Positions 48,771-57,505 of a stretch of 64,000 nucleotides of DNA are shown piece after piece. Origin of the DNA: Rhodocyclales bacterium (GTDB lineage: Bacteria; Pseudomonadota; Gammaproteobacteria; Burkholderiales; Rhodocyclaceae); assembly GCA_016215645.1 (NCBI GenBank), contig JACRIX010000053.1:1-64000 (forward strand), in the 5' to 3' direction. Made by a program: the position numbers and the translations under genes. The notes under the pieces were generated by a model, which saw only the letters and a program-made list of their open reading frames with translations, was not told the DNA's origin and did not search any database. How positions within the stretch are numbered: the first letter of the stretch is position 1; the number at the start of each line of letters is the position of its first letter.

Positions 48771-51094
48771 GCGCGGCTCTGGATTTCCTCGATGAAACCC
48801 TGCATGCCGGTGGCAATGTTGCCGGCATTGCCTTCGTCGGTATCGATGTGCATGGCGAGCCGGAAATTCGGATTCACCCGCACCACGACGTCGCCGTAAG
48901 TCACTTCGCGCTCGCCCTCGATGCGTACGCGAACGACATAGCGATCGCGCAGTCGCAGCCGCATGGCGTCCTCGGGCGACATATGGATGTGGCGCTGGGC
49001 GCAAATCACGCCGCGCTCGAGCTGGACACTGCCGGCGGGGCCTTCAAGGCGGACGCCCGGCGTGTTGGCCAGATCGCCCGATTCGCGGATCGGCGGTTGC
49101 ACACCGAGCTTGAACTGCTCGGTCATGGCGATTTCGACCTGGCTTTCCTTGCGCGTCGGGCCCAGCACGCGAACATTGGCGATGCGGCCCTTGGGGCCGA
49201 CCAGATCCACCTTCTCCGCACACGCAAACTGGCCCGGCTGCGAAAGTTCGTGTTCGGGAGTCAGTTGATGGCCGGCACCGAACAGCTTGTCGACATCGGC
49301 CTGGGCCAGATGCACATGATGCGCCGAGACCTCGATCGGGATCGGTGACGCCGCCTCGTCGCGAATCGCCAGGGTGATCTGATTGCGCTCGATGGCGCGC
49401 AATGCCTCCCATGCCAGCAAACGTTCGTCATTATTGGCGACGACGATGATGGTGACCGGCGAATCGTCGGCCGAGATGACAGCATAATCCTGCACCGCGC
49501 CGAGGTTGCGGTTCTTTTCCTCGTCGAGCTTGATGCCCATGTAGGCCAGACCCTGGCAGGCCAGGCTGCGCACCGAAGGGCTGGTCTCGCCAATATCCCC
49601 GGTGAATGCCAGCACGCTGACGCCGCCCATCGCCGCGACGTAGGCGCCGATGTTCTTGCGGATCTGGTAACAGAAGGCCTTGTGCGCCAGCAAGGCGCGA
49701 TGGTGGCCTTCCGCGGCAGCGGCTTCGATCTCGTGGATATCGCTGGAGATGCCGGAAATGCCTTTGAGCCCGCTCTCCGAATTGATGAGCTTGTTGAGTT
49801 CGTCCGGCCCCAGCCTGTAACGCTCCATGAGCTGGATCATGATCGCCGGGTCAAGGCTGCCCGATCGGCTGGGCATGATGAGTCCATCGGAAGGCGTCAT
49901 GCCCATCGTGGTATCGACCGAACGACCGTGGTCGATGGCGCAGATCGATGCGCCGACACCCAGATGACAGGAAATGATTTCCAGCTCGCCGAGCGGACGC
50001 TTGACCATCTCGGCCGCCTTGAGCGACACGTAGCGGTGCGAGGTGCCATGGAAGCCGTAGCGGCGGATGCCTTCCTTCTTGTACCACTCGTAGGGCAGGC
50101 CGTAGAGGTAGGCATAGGTCGGCAGCGTCTGGTGGAAGGCGGTGTCGAACACGGCGACATGAGGCACGCCGGGGAAGTACTTCATCGCCTCGCGCATGCC
50201 TTCCAGGTTGTGCGGGTTGTGCAAGGGCGCCAGCGAAGACAGGGCCTCGATGTCGGCCAGCACCTGCGGTGTGATTACTGTGGCACTGGAGAACTTGCTG
50301 CCGCCATGCACCACGCGATGCCCTACCGCAATGACATCCAGCGGGGTGAACAGAAAGCGATTGTCGAGGTCGAGCATGGACTCGAACAGGACGTTGAAGA
50401 ACTCGTTGACGGCGAAGGACGGCCGCTCGCGGCGCGTCGTCTGGCCCGCCGCCGTCATCGTGATGTGCACGGTCTCGCAATCGGCGCAATCGACCACGCC
50501 ATGCACATCCAGCCCCTCGTCGTGGGTATCGTAGATGCCGAAACGGATCTGGCTCAAGCCGGCGTTGATCGACAGGATCTTGCCGTGCACTTCCTTCTTC
50601 AGGCTCAGTGCATAGGGATCGTCGGACTGTGCCAGCGCGCGGGCGCGAAGCTGGCTGCTGGTGACGTCCACCGCCTGGGCGCGCGCACGGTCGGCGAGCA
50701 GCTTGGAGAGATACAGGATGGCCTTGGGATTCACCAGGATGTGGCTGCTGACCAGGTCCTGCGGAATCAGCATCACCAGACAGCGATTGCCGGCAATCAC
50801 GTCGGCCACCGTGCGATCGCCTGTCAGGACGGACATTTCGCCAAACACGTCGCCCACCTCCAGCGGACTCATGACGATGCGGCCGCCGGTGTTGTCGGCC
50901 ACCGAAATCTCGCCGTGGCCGTCGATCAGCACACCGATGAAGCGGCCTTCGTCACCGCACTGGATGATGGATTCATTGCCTTCAAAGGTTCGCAGTTCGG
51001 ATCCATCGACGATGGCCTCGATACCGGCTTGGCCGAAACTCTCGAACACGGGCACCTGTTTCAGCAGGAAGGGAATCAGTTCGTCACGGGTCAT
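48767..51094 (-). CDS. Triple fusion: cyclic-nucleotide-binding domain, acetate kinase, PduL-type phosphotransacylase
   Basis: A 775-residue protein. Residues about 1-130 are a CRP-like cNMP-binding domain (phosphate-binding-cassette-like GEMSVLTGDRTVADV) without an HTH. Residues about 165-560 are an acetate/propionate kinase: INAGLSQIRFGIYD, AVGHRVVHGG, LHNPHNLEGM, FDTAFHQTLP, YGFHGTSHRYV, SRSGSLDPA and LAFTGDIGET. Two nucleotide-site motifs differ from classical AckA (HLGNGGS is HLGVGAS; GGIGEN is GDIGET). The last about 190 residues are a PduL phosphotransacylase with zinc-type His motifs VSAHHVHL, AQRHIHM and HIDTDEGNAGN. The ATG at 51094 is chosen because a -10 box overlaps the more upstream TTG at 51130. 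One chain could convert acyl-CoA to acyl-phosphate to acid under cyclic-nucleotide control. Confidence 0.88.
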   Translation of the reverse strand: MTRDELIPFLLKQVPVFESFGQAGIEAIVDGSELRTFEGNESIIQCGDEGRFIGVLIDGHGEISVADNTGGRIVMSPLEVGDVFGEMSVLTGDRTVADVIAGNRCLVMLIPQDLVSSHILVNPKAILYLSKLLADRARAQAVDVTSSQLRARALAQSDDPYALSLKKEVHGKILSINAGLSQIRFGIYDTHDEGLDVHGVVDCADCETVHITMTAAGQTTRRERPSFAVNEFFNVLFESMLDLDNRFLFTPLDVIAVGHRVVHGGSKFSSATVITPQVLADIEALSSLAPLHNPHNLEGMREAMKYFPGVPHVAVFDTAFHQTLPTYAYLYGLPYEWYKKEGIRRYGFHGTSHRYVSLKAAEMVKRPLGELEIISCHLGVGASICAIDHGRSVDTTMGMTPSDGLIMPSRSGSLDPAIMIQLMERYRLGPDELNKLINSESGLKGISGISSDIHEIEAAAAEGHHRALLAHKAFCYQIRKNIGAYVAAMGGVSVLAFTGDIGETSPSVRSLACQGLAYMGIKLDEEKNRNLGAVQDYAVISADDSPVTIIVVANNDERLLAWEALRAIERNQITLAIRDEAASPIPIEVSAHHVHLAQADVDKLFGAGHQLTPEHELSQPGQFACAEKVDLVGPKGRIANVRVLGPTRKESQVEIAMTEQFKLGVQPPIRESGDLANTPGVRLEGPAGSVQLERGVICAQRHIHMSPEDAMRLRLRDRYVVRVRIEGEREVTYGDVVVRVNPNFRLAMHIDTDEGNAGNIATGMQGFIEEIQSRA

Positions 51095-51132
51095 GATGGG
51101 TTCTTGCGGGAAATCGAGAATACTTGGCAATG

Positions 51133-51138
51133 ATTATA
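51133..51138 (-). promoter_or_regulatory. Candidate -10 box of the kinase-PduL fusion gene
   Basis: A perfect TATAAT on the minus strand, about 40 bases before the ATG at 51094. No good -35 box lies 16-18 bases further up, which suggests activator dependence. Confidence 0.5.
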
Positions 51139-51162
51139 TTGCTGCATTGCACAAATTTTAGA

Positions 51163-51190
51163 GTATTTGCCTAATTCCTGCGGCAAATAC
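51163..51190. promoter_or_regulatory. 28-base inverted repeat upstream of the kinase-PduL fusion gene
   Basis: GTATTTGCC (51163-51171) and GGCAAATAC (51182-51190) are perfect 9-base arms around a 10-base centre, located about 50 bases upstream of the predicted transcription start. It also lies 27 bases past the stop of the methyltransferase gene, but has no T-run in that direction. A regulator-binding site is the better reading. Confidence 0.5.
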
Positions 51191-51217
51191 GGTGGTTTGG
51201 ACATTTCGCGAGGGCCG

Positions 51218-52351
51218 TCAGGCCCGCAACCGCCACAGCGAAGTGATCTCGCGAGAGCGCGCCGCGTGCAGCGAATCGCCACGGTCCGCGGCTCGCGGAT
51301 GCACCGGTCGCGCGTCGAGCCGTCCGGCCACCCTCAGACCGGCCTGATCAAAGGCCGCCAATAAAGACGCGCGCGAGCGCAGGCCGAGGTGCTCGGCGAG
51401 GTCCGACAGGATCAGCCAGGCTTCGCCGCCGGGGGTCAGATGGGCTCGCAGGCCCACGATGAAGCCATGCAACATGCGACTGTCGGGGTCATACACCGCT
51501 CGCTCCAGCGGCGTGCCGGCGCGCCCCGGCAACCAGGGCGGATTGCAGACAATCAGATCCGCCTGGCCGGCAGGAAACAGGTTTGCCTGGGTAACCTCGA
51601 CCCGGTTCGCCAAGCCGAGGCGCCCGATGTTTTCTGTAGCACAGGCCAATGCCAGCGCATCACAATCCGTGGCCACCAGCCGATCGACGCCGCGCCGCGC
51701 CAGCAAAGCCGCCAATACGCCGGTACCGGTACCGATATCGTAGGCAATCCGGCATGGGTGGGGCAATGGCGCCTTGGCGACCAGGTCGACATATTCCCCG
51801 CGCACCGGCGCAAACACGCCATAGTGCGGATGAATCCGCGCATCGAGCGCCGCCACCGGAACCCCCTTCCGGCGCCACTCGTGGGCTCCGATCAGGCCTT
51901 GCAACTCGCGCAGCGAGGCAACGAAGCCCTCCCCGGCCAACCCGTAAGCCTCACGGCAGGCCTCGCTTGCCTCGGGCGCACGGCGCAGCGGAATCCGGAA
52001 ATCCGCATCGAAGGGAAGCAGCAGCATTCCCAGCGTGCGGGCGCGCTGCGCCTGACCCAGCCGATAGCGATGGAATCCGTCGGGCGTGATCGCAGCGTTT
52101 GGGTCGGCGTTGCGCGCCTTTCGTTCGATGCGTCGTGCCATGGCCTGAAGCAACTGGCGGGCATTGTGAAAATCACCCCGCCACAGCAGCGCCGTCCCCT
52201 CAGACGCCAGACGGAACGCCGCATCCGCCGCCGTCCGGTCATCGGCGAGTACCACGCGCCGTGGCGGCGGCAGTCCGGCCAAGGATCGCCAGCGGGCCTG
52301 GCACCGGTTGCCCGCCTCGTCCCATTCGATCAGTGGAACAAGCGCGGTCAT
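51218..52351 (-). CDS. Class I SAM-dependent methyltransferase (HemK/PrmC-like)
   Basis: A 377-residue protein from ATG 52351 (the frame is open to 52540). The N-terminal half is helical and unassigned. The C-terminal half is a Rossmann methyltransferase: IAYDIGTGTGVLAALLARRG, acidic ribose contact LVATDCD, and the catalytic-type DLIVCNPPWLPG. The NPPW motif indicates methylation of a nitrogen in a planar group, as for glutamine or nucleobases. The substrate is unknown. It is divergent from the spermidine-synthase-like gene. Confidence 0.8.
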   Translation of the reverse strand: MTALVPLIEWDEAGNRCQARWRSLAGLPPPRRVVLADDRTAADAAFRLASEGTALLWRGDFHNARQLLQAMARRIERKARNADPNAAITPDGFHRYRLGQAQRARTLGMLLLPFDADFRIPLRRAPEASEACREAYGLAGEGFVASLRELQGLIGAHEWRRKGVPVAALDARIHPHYGVFAPVRGEYVDLVAKAPLPHPCRIAYDIGTGTGVLAALLARRGVDRLVATDCDALALACATENIGRLGLANRVEVTQANLFPAGQADLIVCNPPWLPGRAGTPLERAVYDPDSRMLHGFIVGLRAHLTPGGEAWLILSDLAEHLGLRSRASLLAAFDQAGLRVAGRLDARPVHPRAADRGDSLHAARSREITSLWRLRA

Positions 52352-52465
52352 CGGACTGACCCATCCATCGTATCGAATCGAGAAATCATTGCCTGCCACC
52401 GATGAAAACGGAATTGCCGATCCTACGCGGCCTTGGAGGTGCTGTAAATTCGTCGATCGCGCTGA

Positions 52466-52490
52466 AGTCGGCGTACCGTCAGCGCCGACT
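52466..52490. repeat. Hairpin related to the dispersed repeat (copy H)
   Basis: AGTCGGCG (52466-52473) and CGCCGACT (52483-52490) are perfect 8-base arms around a 9-base loop. Both arms equal the terminal eight bases of the dispersed repeat core, as if two half-elements had met head to head. It lies in the divergent gap between the methyltransferase and the next gene. Confidence 0.45.
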
Positions 52491-52530
52491 CCTGCGGTAA
52501 AGTCGCGTTCCCGCGGAACCTTGATCCTCC

Positions 52531-53871
52531 ATGCCTGCACGCCTGCTATTCACCATCGTCTTCATCGAGGGCTATTGCTCGCTGGGCGCCGAGATCATCG
52601 CCTTGCGCCGGCTGATCCCGCACATTGGCAGCTCGATCGTGGTCACCGCGCCGACCATCGGCTTCTTCCTGCTGGCGCTGGCGCTTGGTTACCATTCAGG
52701 CAGCCGTGTCGCAACGAACTACCGCGCCGTTGTCGCGCGCAATTTCCTGATCTCCGCGGCACTGCTTGGGAGCGGCTTGGCCGCGACCACGGTCAATGCG
52801 ATATTCGCCGGCACCCAGGTGGCCCTGGCCTACCTCATTTTCATCGGCGGCATCCTTTGCCCCCTGGCCTGGCTGCTCGGACAAACAGTCCCGATCCTGA
52901 CCAACCTGATGCTGGCGCAGCGCAGCGGCGAGGCCGCCGGACGGGCGCTTTACTGGTCCACACTGGGATCGTTTCTCGGTTCGGTGACGCTGTCGCTCGC
53001 CGTCATGCAGGTAGTGGGCGTCTGGGCCGCCGTACTGCTCGGCACCGTGATGCTGGTTAGTGGCACGCTGCTGGTACAACGACCGACTCCCGCCATGACG
53101 GCCGTGCTGGTTGCAGTGGTTGCGCTTGGACTCGGCCTGAATCTGCACGACCGTGCGCGCATCGAAACCGCCTACGCCGACTACGAAGTGCAGCCCGTGG
53201 TTCGTGACGGGATGCTCGAGCCACGGGTATTTGTCGTGAACAACCAGAGCGCTTCTCTGATCGACAGCAGCCGGCCACCGCTCTATGCCCGATACGTGCA
53301 GCACATCCGACGCATCCTGCTGGACGACCTGGGGTTGAGTGGCCGCGAAATCCTCGTCCTTGGCGCCGGCGGCTTCACGCTCTCGCATCGCGAACCGCTG
53401 AACCGCTACACCTTCGTCGATATCGATCCGGAAATCCGCGCCATTGCCGAGCGCGAGTTCTTGCGCGAATCCGCCGCGGGCGAGTTCATCGCCACCGACG
53501 CACGACGCTTCGTTGCCGAGACAAGCAAGCGCTACGACGCGCTGGTGGTGGACGTGTACAGCGCGCGAACCTCCATCCCCGGGCATCTGGTGACCCGTGA
53601 GTTCTGGAACGATACGCGCCGCGCCTTGAAGCCGGCTGGCGCCATGCTGGCCAACCTGATCCTCGACGGCCAGCTGGCCAGCCCCTATGCCCGAAATCTG
53701 CTGGCCACCATCGAGAGTGCCTATGGCCGCTGTGCCGTTGAGGTGCTGTACAAATCTGCACCGCGCAGCAATGTAATTGTCACGTGCTTTGCGGTCGACG
53801 CGCGGGAGCCGGCAAGGGTCTATGTCGACGAACGCAACCGGGCCGACATCGACAGCGCGCGGTCACCTTGA
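52531..53871 (+). CDS. Membrane spermidine-synthase-like protein
   Basis: A 446-residue protein. The first 200 residues hold about six membrane helices (IVFIEGYCSLGAEIIALRRL, IGFFLLALALGYHSGS and others). The C-terminal half is a Rossmann domain of the spermidine-synthase fold: ILVLGAGGFTLSHRE, FVDIDPEIRAIAEREF, FIATDARRFVAE and DALVVDVYSA. Such fused proteins are common, but their product is mostly unknown, so polyamine synthesis should not be assumed. No partner gene such as speD is adjacent. Confidence 0.82.
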   Translation: MPARLLFTIVFIEGYCSLGAEIIALRRLIPHIGSSIVVTAPTIGFFLLALALGYHSGSRVATNYRAVVARNFLISAALLGSGLAATTVNAIFAGTQVALAYLIFIGGILCPLAWLLGQTVPILTNLMLAQRSGEAAGRALYWSTLGSFLGSVTLSLAVMQVVGVWAAVLLGTVMLVSGTLLVQRPTPAMTAVLVAVVALGLGLNLHDRARIETAYADYEVQPVVRDGMLEPRVFVVNNQSASLIDSSRPPLYARYVQHIRRILLDDLGLSGREILVLGAGGFTLSHREPLNRYTFVDIDPEIRAIAEREFLRESAAGEFIATDARRFVAETSKRYDALVVDVYSARTSIPGHLVTREFWNDTRRALKPAGAMLANLILDGQLASPYARNLLATIESAYGRCAVEVLYKSAPRSNVIVTCFAVDAREPARVYVDERNRADIDSARSP

Positions 53872-53962
53872 GTTGCCGGCGGGCACAGGATGGGCGCGTT
53901 TGCGGTAGCATGCTATTGACACACTCGTCCGGCACCAACCCGACAATCCAAAGGTCGCAACA

Positions 53963-54787
53963 ATGTCACTTCCGAATCGTCCGATTGCCTTCGTGATGGC
54001 CTCGTCGAATCACGGCAACCTGATCGTCAACCGCCATGACTACCGGATGATCGATGAATCGCGTGGCTATGGGGTCGGCTTCCAGATCCTGAACAAGAGC
54101 AGCTTCGATCCCGACGAAGTCCGCTTCGCCCTGGCCTTGCTGGACAGCCGGCGCAAGTATTTCGGCGACCAGGTATTCGCCGTCGATGGCGGCGCCAACA
54201 TCGGCGTGCACACCATCGAATGGAGCCGGCACATGCATGGATGGGGCCGCGTGTTGGCGTTCGAAGCCCAGGAGGTCGTCTTCTACGCGCTGGCTGGCAA
54301 TATCGCGCTCAACAACTGCCTGAATGCACGAGCGCGCAATTCCGCGCTCGGAGCCAATTGCGGTGAACTGGATATCCCCCAGCCCGATTACTTTGCCCCG
54401 GCAAGTTTTGGCAGCCTCGAACTGCGGCAAAGCCAAACGACCGAATTCATCGGCCAGAAGGTTTCCTATGCAAGCAGCGATTGCGCCAAGGTGCCGATGC
54501 TCAGCCTTGACTCCCTTCAGCTTCCGCGTCTGGATCTGGTCAAGATTGACGTCGAAGGAATGGAACTCGAGGTATTGCGCGGGGCTCAGGACGTGATGCG
54601 CAGGCTCCGCCCGCTGATGATCATTGAGGCAATCAAGACCGACCGCGGCGCGCTGGAAGCATTGCTGCGCGAAATGGAGTATCAGGTGTTCCCGATGGGG
54701 ATCAACCTGCTCGCAATCCATGGGACCGATCCGACGCTGAAGCACGTCAGGCAGACCGCGCAGGGTATCAACTTTGCCATCGTCTAG
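53963..54787 (+). CDS. FkbM-family methyltransferase
   Basis: A 274-residue protein with the SAM-binding motif VFAVDGGANIGVHTIEW, a VLAFEAQ post-motif and LVKIDVEGMELEVLRGA, the FkbM hallmark. These enzymes O-methylate sugars or small molecules, often on cell-surface glycans. It is followed after 35 bases by a glycosyltransferase-like gene, so the pair may act on one glycan. Confidence 0.85.
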   Translation: MSLPNRPIAFVMASSNHGNLIVNRHDYRMIDESRGYGVGFQILNKSSFDPDEVRFALALLDSRRKYFGDQVFAVDGGANIGVHTIEWSRHMHGWGRVLAFEAQEVVFYALAGNIALNNCLNARARNSALGANCGELDIPQPDYFAPASFGSLELRQSQTTEFIGQKVSYASSDCAKVPMLSLDSLQLPRLDLVKIDVEGMELEVLRGAQDVMRRLRPLMIIEAIKTDRGALEALLREMEYQVFPMGINLLAIHGTDPTLKHVRQTAQGINFAIV

Positions 54788-54822
54788 TTTCTAAGGATTT
54801 CGCCGGGGAAGGGCTGCGAAGG

Positions 54823-56091
54823 ATGGCAATCACACAACAGGAAGGTGGCGCGGTTCTATTCTTTTCCGGGCTTACCGAAGGCAACGCAATTGCCGAACTC
54901 ACGAAGACCCAATTGGCGCCTTTCGCCAGGATTGCGGCACGCGCCGAACTGCTCGACGTGACCAGGAACGATTGGCTCGACATGACGGGGAACATCACTT
55001 CGGCACCGATCTGGTTTGCCGCTGGCTATTTTGGAACCGGCCAGGAAGTGAATATCACGCGGAATGGCGAAACGGCAAATCTGTGGGAATCGTCCGGGAT
55101 TCCGTTCATACGGATTTTTGGCGACTCACCTGCCTATCTTCCGGATCGTCATCGCGCCGCCTTCAGGAACAGCATCAATGCCTATGGACATCCGGAGCAT
55201 TTGGCATTCTATCGACGCTGGTTCCGCGATCCGACCTTGTCGGTGCTCCTGCATCCAATCACGATCGACAAAGCACCGGCGGACACGCTAAGGCTCCCGG
55301 AAAAGGCTTCCGGAAAGATCATATTTCCAAAGAACGGCAATTCGCCGATGCAACTTCGGGCCTATTGGCGCGACGCCCTGCCCTCGTCGATCTGTCAGGC
55401 GCTTGAAGACCTGGCAGAGGAATCGATCGGCCTCGACTGGATCGATCGCGAGCCTTGCCTCGATGACCGGCTGCTGGATTACTTCGGTACCAAGGGGATC
55501 GACCTTGCGGCGGAACTCGGACTGCTGTTCTTCCTGGTGGCGCAACTGGACGACTACCTGCGCCGCGTCAAGAGCACCATGATCGCCGAAGCATTGCTCG
55601 ATCTTCCCGTCATCGTTCGCGGCCGCAACTGGGACCACGTCAACTTCACCGGCCGGCGCGCCACCTATGACCCGTCGTCGGACATGGCCGCCACCCTGGC
55701 CTTGATCGACCAGGCTCCCGCCATGCTAGACATGTCGCCAAATACGCAACGGGCACCGCATGACCGGATCTGGCGTGCCATGGGCCGCCGCACCGCTTTC
55801 CTGACCAACAGGCAGGAATTTCTTGACGCCGCGCTTGGCCTCTCCGCAAGCCGCTGCAGCTTTTCCTTCGAAAGATCTGCGATTCGCACCCTGGTGGAAC
55901 ACTACGTCGAGCGGCCGCAAGACGCCATAGACCTCGGCCTGGAACAGGTCCGCACGCTGAGCCCGCTTCTCGATGAATCCCGGTACGTGGACTCTTTGCG
56001 TACTGCCGTTCAGACCGTCGCGTTCGCACGCGGCAGCCGTCCGCCCGCGACGCAGGACTTCGTCTCGTTTCCGTCTTTGCTGATTCGCTGA
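54823..56091 (+). CDS. Hypothetical protein, possibly glycosyltransferase-like (CgeB type)
   Basis: A 422-residue soluble protein without signal peptide. The C-terminal part has LPVIVRGRNWDHVNFTGRRA and the stretch DMSPNTQRAPHDRIWRAMGR followed by RTAFLTNRQEFLDA. This resembles the nucleotide-sugar site of CgeB-like family 1 glycosyltransferases (a short Asn/Pro motif, then HDR, then a change to a threonine/asparagine loop). The N-terminal 200 residues are not recognised. Context with FkbM supports a glycan role. Moderate confidence as a gene, low for function. Confidence 0.7.
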   Translation: MAITQQEGGAVLFFSGLTEGNAIAELTKTQLAPFARIAARAELLDVTRNDWLDMTGNITSAPIWFAAGYFGTGQEVNITRNGETANLWESSGIPFIRIFGDSPAYLPDRHRAAFRNSINAYGHPEHLAFYRRWFRDPTLSVLLHPITIDKAPADTLRLPEKASGKIIFPKNGNSPMQLRAYWRDALPSSICQALEDLAEESIGLDWIDREPCLDDRLLDYFGTKGIDLAAELGLLFFLVAQLDDYLRRVKSTMIAEALLDLPVIVRGRNWDHVNFTGRRATYDPSSDMAATLALIDQAPAMLDMSPNTQRAPHDRIWRAMGRRTAFLTNRQEFLDAALGLSASRCSFSFERSAIRTLVEHYVERPQDAIDLGLEQVRTLSPLLDESRYVDSLRTAVQTVAFARGSRPPATQDFVSFPSLLIR

Positions 56092-56098
56092 TGGAAAA

Positions 56099-56125
56099 TC
56101 GCCGTGTCGCCAGCGCCGACTTTCC
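56099..56125 (+). repeat. Dispersed repeat copy B (intergenic, best preserved)
   Basis: Core GTGTCGCCAGCGCCGACT at 56104-56121. With its flanks GGAAAATCGCC and TTTCC it folds into an imperfect stem-loop. It fills most of the 38-base gap between the glycosyltransferase-like gene and pmbA. Confidence 0.7.
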
Positions 56126-56129
56126 AGCC

Positions 56130-57467
56130 TCAATTCCCGGCAATCGTCATCCGCTCGACCAGTATCGAGCCCACCTGCTTTGAGCCGCGTACTTCGATGT
56201 CATTGCCGATTTCGGCAATGCCGAGCAACATGTCGCGCAGGTTGCCGGCGATGGTGATCTCTTCCACGGGATGGACGATCTCGCCGTTCTCGACCCAGTA
56301 GCCGGCAGCGCCACGGGAATAGTCCCCGGTCACATAATTGACGCCCTGCCCCAGCAACTCGGTCACCAGCAGACCGCGGCCCATTTGGCGCAACAGCCCC
56401 TTCAGGTCATGTGTGCCGGATTGGACCAGCAGGTTGTGCGAACCGCCGGCATTGCCGGTCGTCGGCATGCCCAGCTTGCGCCCCGAATAGGTGGAAAGAA
56501 AATAACCCTGAAGGACCCCGTCCCTGACCACCTCGCGATCGCGCGTAACCACGCCATCGTCATCGAAGGGGGATGAGGCGAAGCCACCGCGGATGTGCGG
56601 ACGTTCGCTAATGCGGACAAAGGCGGGAAACACCTTCTTGCCGAGGCTGTCGAGCAGGAAGCTGGTCTTGCGGTAGAGCGATCCGCCCGATATGGCGTGC
56701 ACAAAGCTGCCGATGAGGCCCGTGGCCAAGGGCGCCTCAAAGATCACAGGGCATTTGCGTGTCGTCAGCTTGCGCGAATCCAGCCGCGCCAGCGCGCGGC
56801 GCGCGGCATAGTCGCCGATCAGCGCCGGGTCGGGAAACTCGGCGGCATTGCGGCGCGAGGCGTACCAGTCGTCGCGCTGCATGTCGTCACCCTCGCCGGC
56901 GATGACGGAGCAGGAAACATAGTGGCGCGACGTCGAGAACCCGCCCATGAAGCCCAGGCTGTTCGCCGAGACAAAATGAGACTGCTGCGCGGACACCGTG
57001 GCGCCTTCGGAATTTTTCACCATCGGACTGACGTCGAACGCCGCCTGCTCGCAACGCCGTGCAATTTCAATCGCCGCATCGATCGAGATATCCCAGGGAT
57101 GGAAAAGATCCAGGTCCATGTCGCTCCTGGCCAGCAGTTTCTCCTCGGGCAACCCGGCGCAATCATCTTCCGCGGTGAAGCGGGCAATCGATAGCGCTGC
57201 TTCCACGGTGGCTCTCATGGCCTCGGCTGAAAAATCGGAGCTGCTGGCGTGTCCGCGACGTTGCCCGATATAGACGCTGACGCCCAAGCCCTTGTCGCGG
57301 TTGTACTCGATGGTTTCGACGTCCTGGCGACGCACGCTGACGGACTGGCCAAAGCCCTCCGAAACATCGACTTCGCACGCGCTGGCGCCACTTGCCGCCG
57401 CGTGGTCCAGCGCCGCCTGGGCCAAAGCGCGCAGTGCGGATTGGGAATGAGCAAAGCCGTCGGACAT
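56130..57467 (-). CDS. pmbA: TldE/PmbA metalloprotease-family protein
   Basis: A 445-residue member of the TldD/TldE family: VSVRRQDVETIEYNRDKGLG and VSVYIGQRRGHASSSDFS at the N-terminus, and the C-terminal VNYVTGDYSRGAAGYWVENG and ITIAGNLRDMLLGIAEIGND blocks. TldE is the non-catalytic partner of the TldD metalloprotease that processes peptides such as microcin B17 and degrades CcdA; TldD is not in this window. The gene is divergent from darP, a frequent pairing in proteobacteria. Confidence 0.94.
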   Translation of the reverse strand: MSDGFAHSQSALRALAQAALDHAAASGASACEVDVSEGFGQSVSVRRQDVETIEYNRDKGLGVSVYIGQRRGHASSSDFSAEAMRATVEAALSIARFTAEDDCAGLPEEKLLARSDMDLDLFHPWDISIDAAIEIARRCEQAAFDVSPMVKNSEGATVSAQQSHFVSANSLGFMGGFSTSRHYVSCSVIAGEGDDMQRDDWYASRRNAAEFPDPALIGDYAARRALARLDSRKLTTRKCPVIFEAPLATGLIGSFVHAISGGSLYRKTSFLLDSLGKKVFPAFVRISERPHIRGGFASSPFDDDGVVTRDREVVRDGVLQGYFLSTYSGRKLGMPTTGNAGGSHNLLVQSGTHDLKGLLRQMGRGLLVTELLGQGVNYVTGDYSRGAAGYWVENGEIVHPVEEITIAGNLRDMLLGIAEIGNDIEVRGSKQVGSILVERMTIAGN

Positions 57468-57505
57468 GCGGTAACCCCCAGGAAGGCAAAGCTATAATCA
57501 TAACC

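Noticed and set aside
51094..51130. TTG at 51130 as the start of the kinase-PduL fusion
   Set aside because: The -10 box TATAAT lies only two to three bases before this TTG, so the mRNA would begin after it. The ATG at 51094 fits better.
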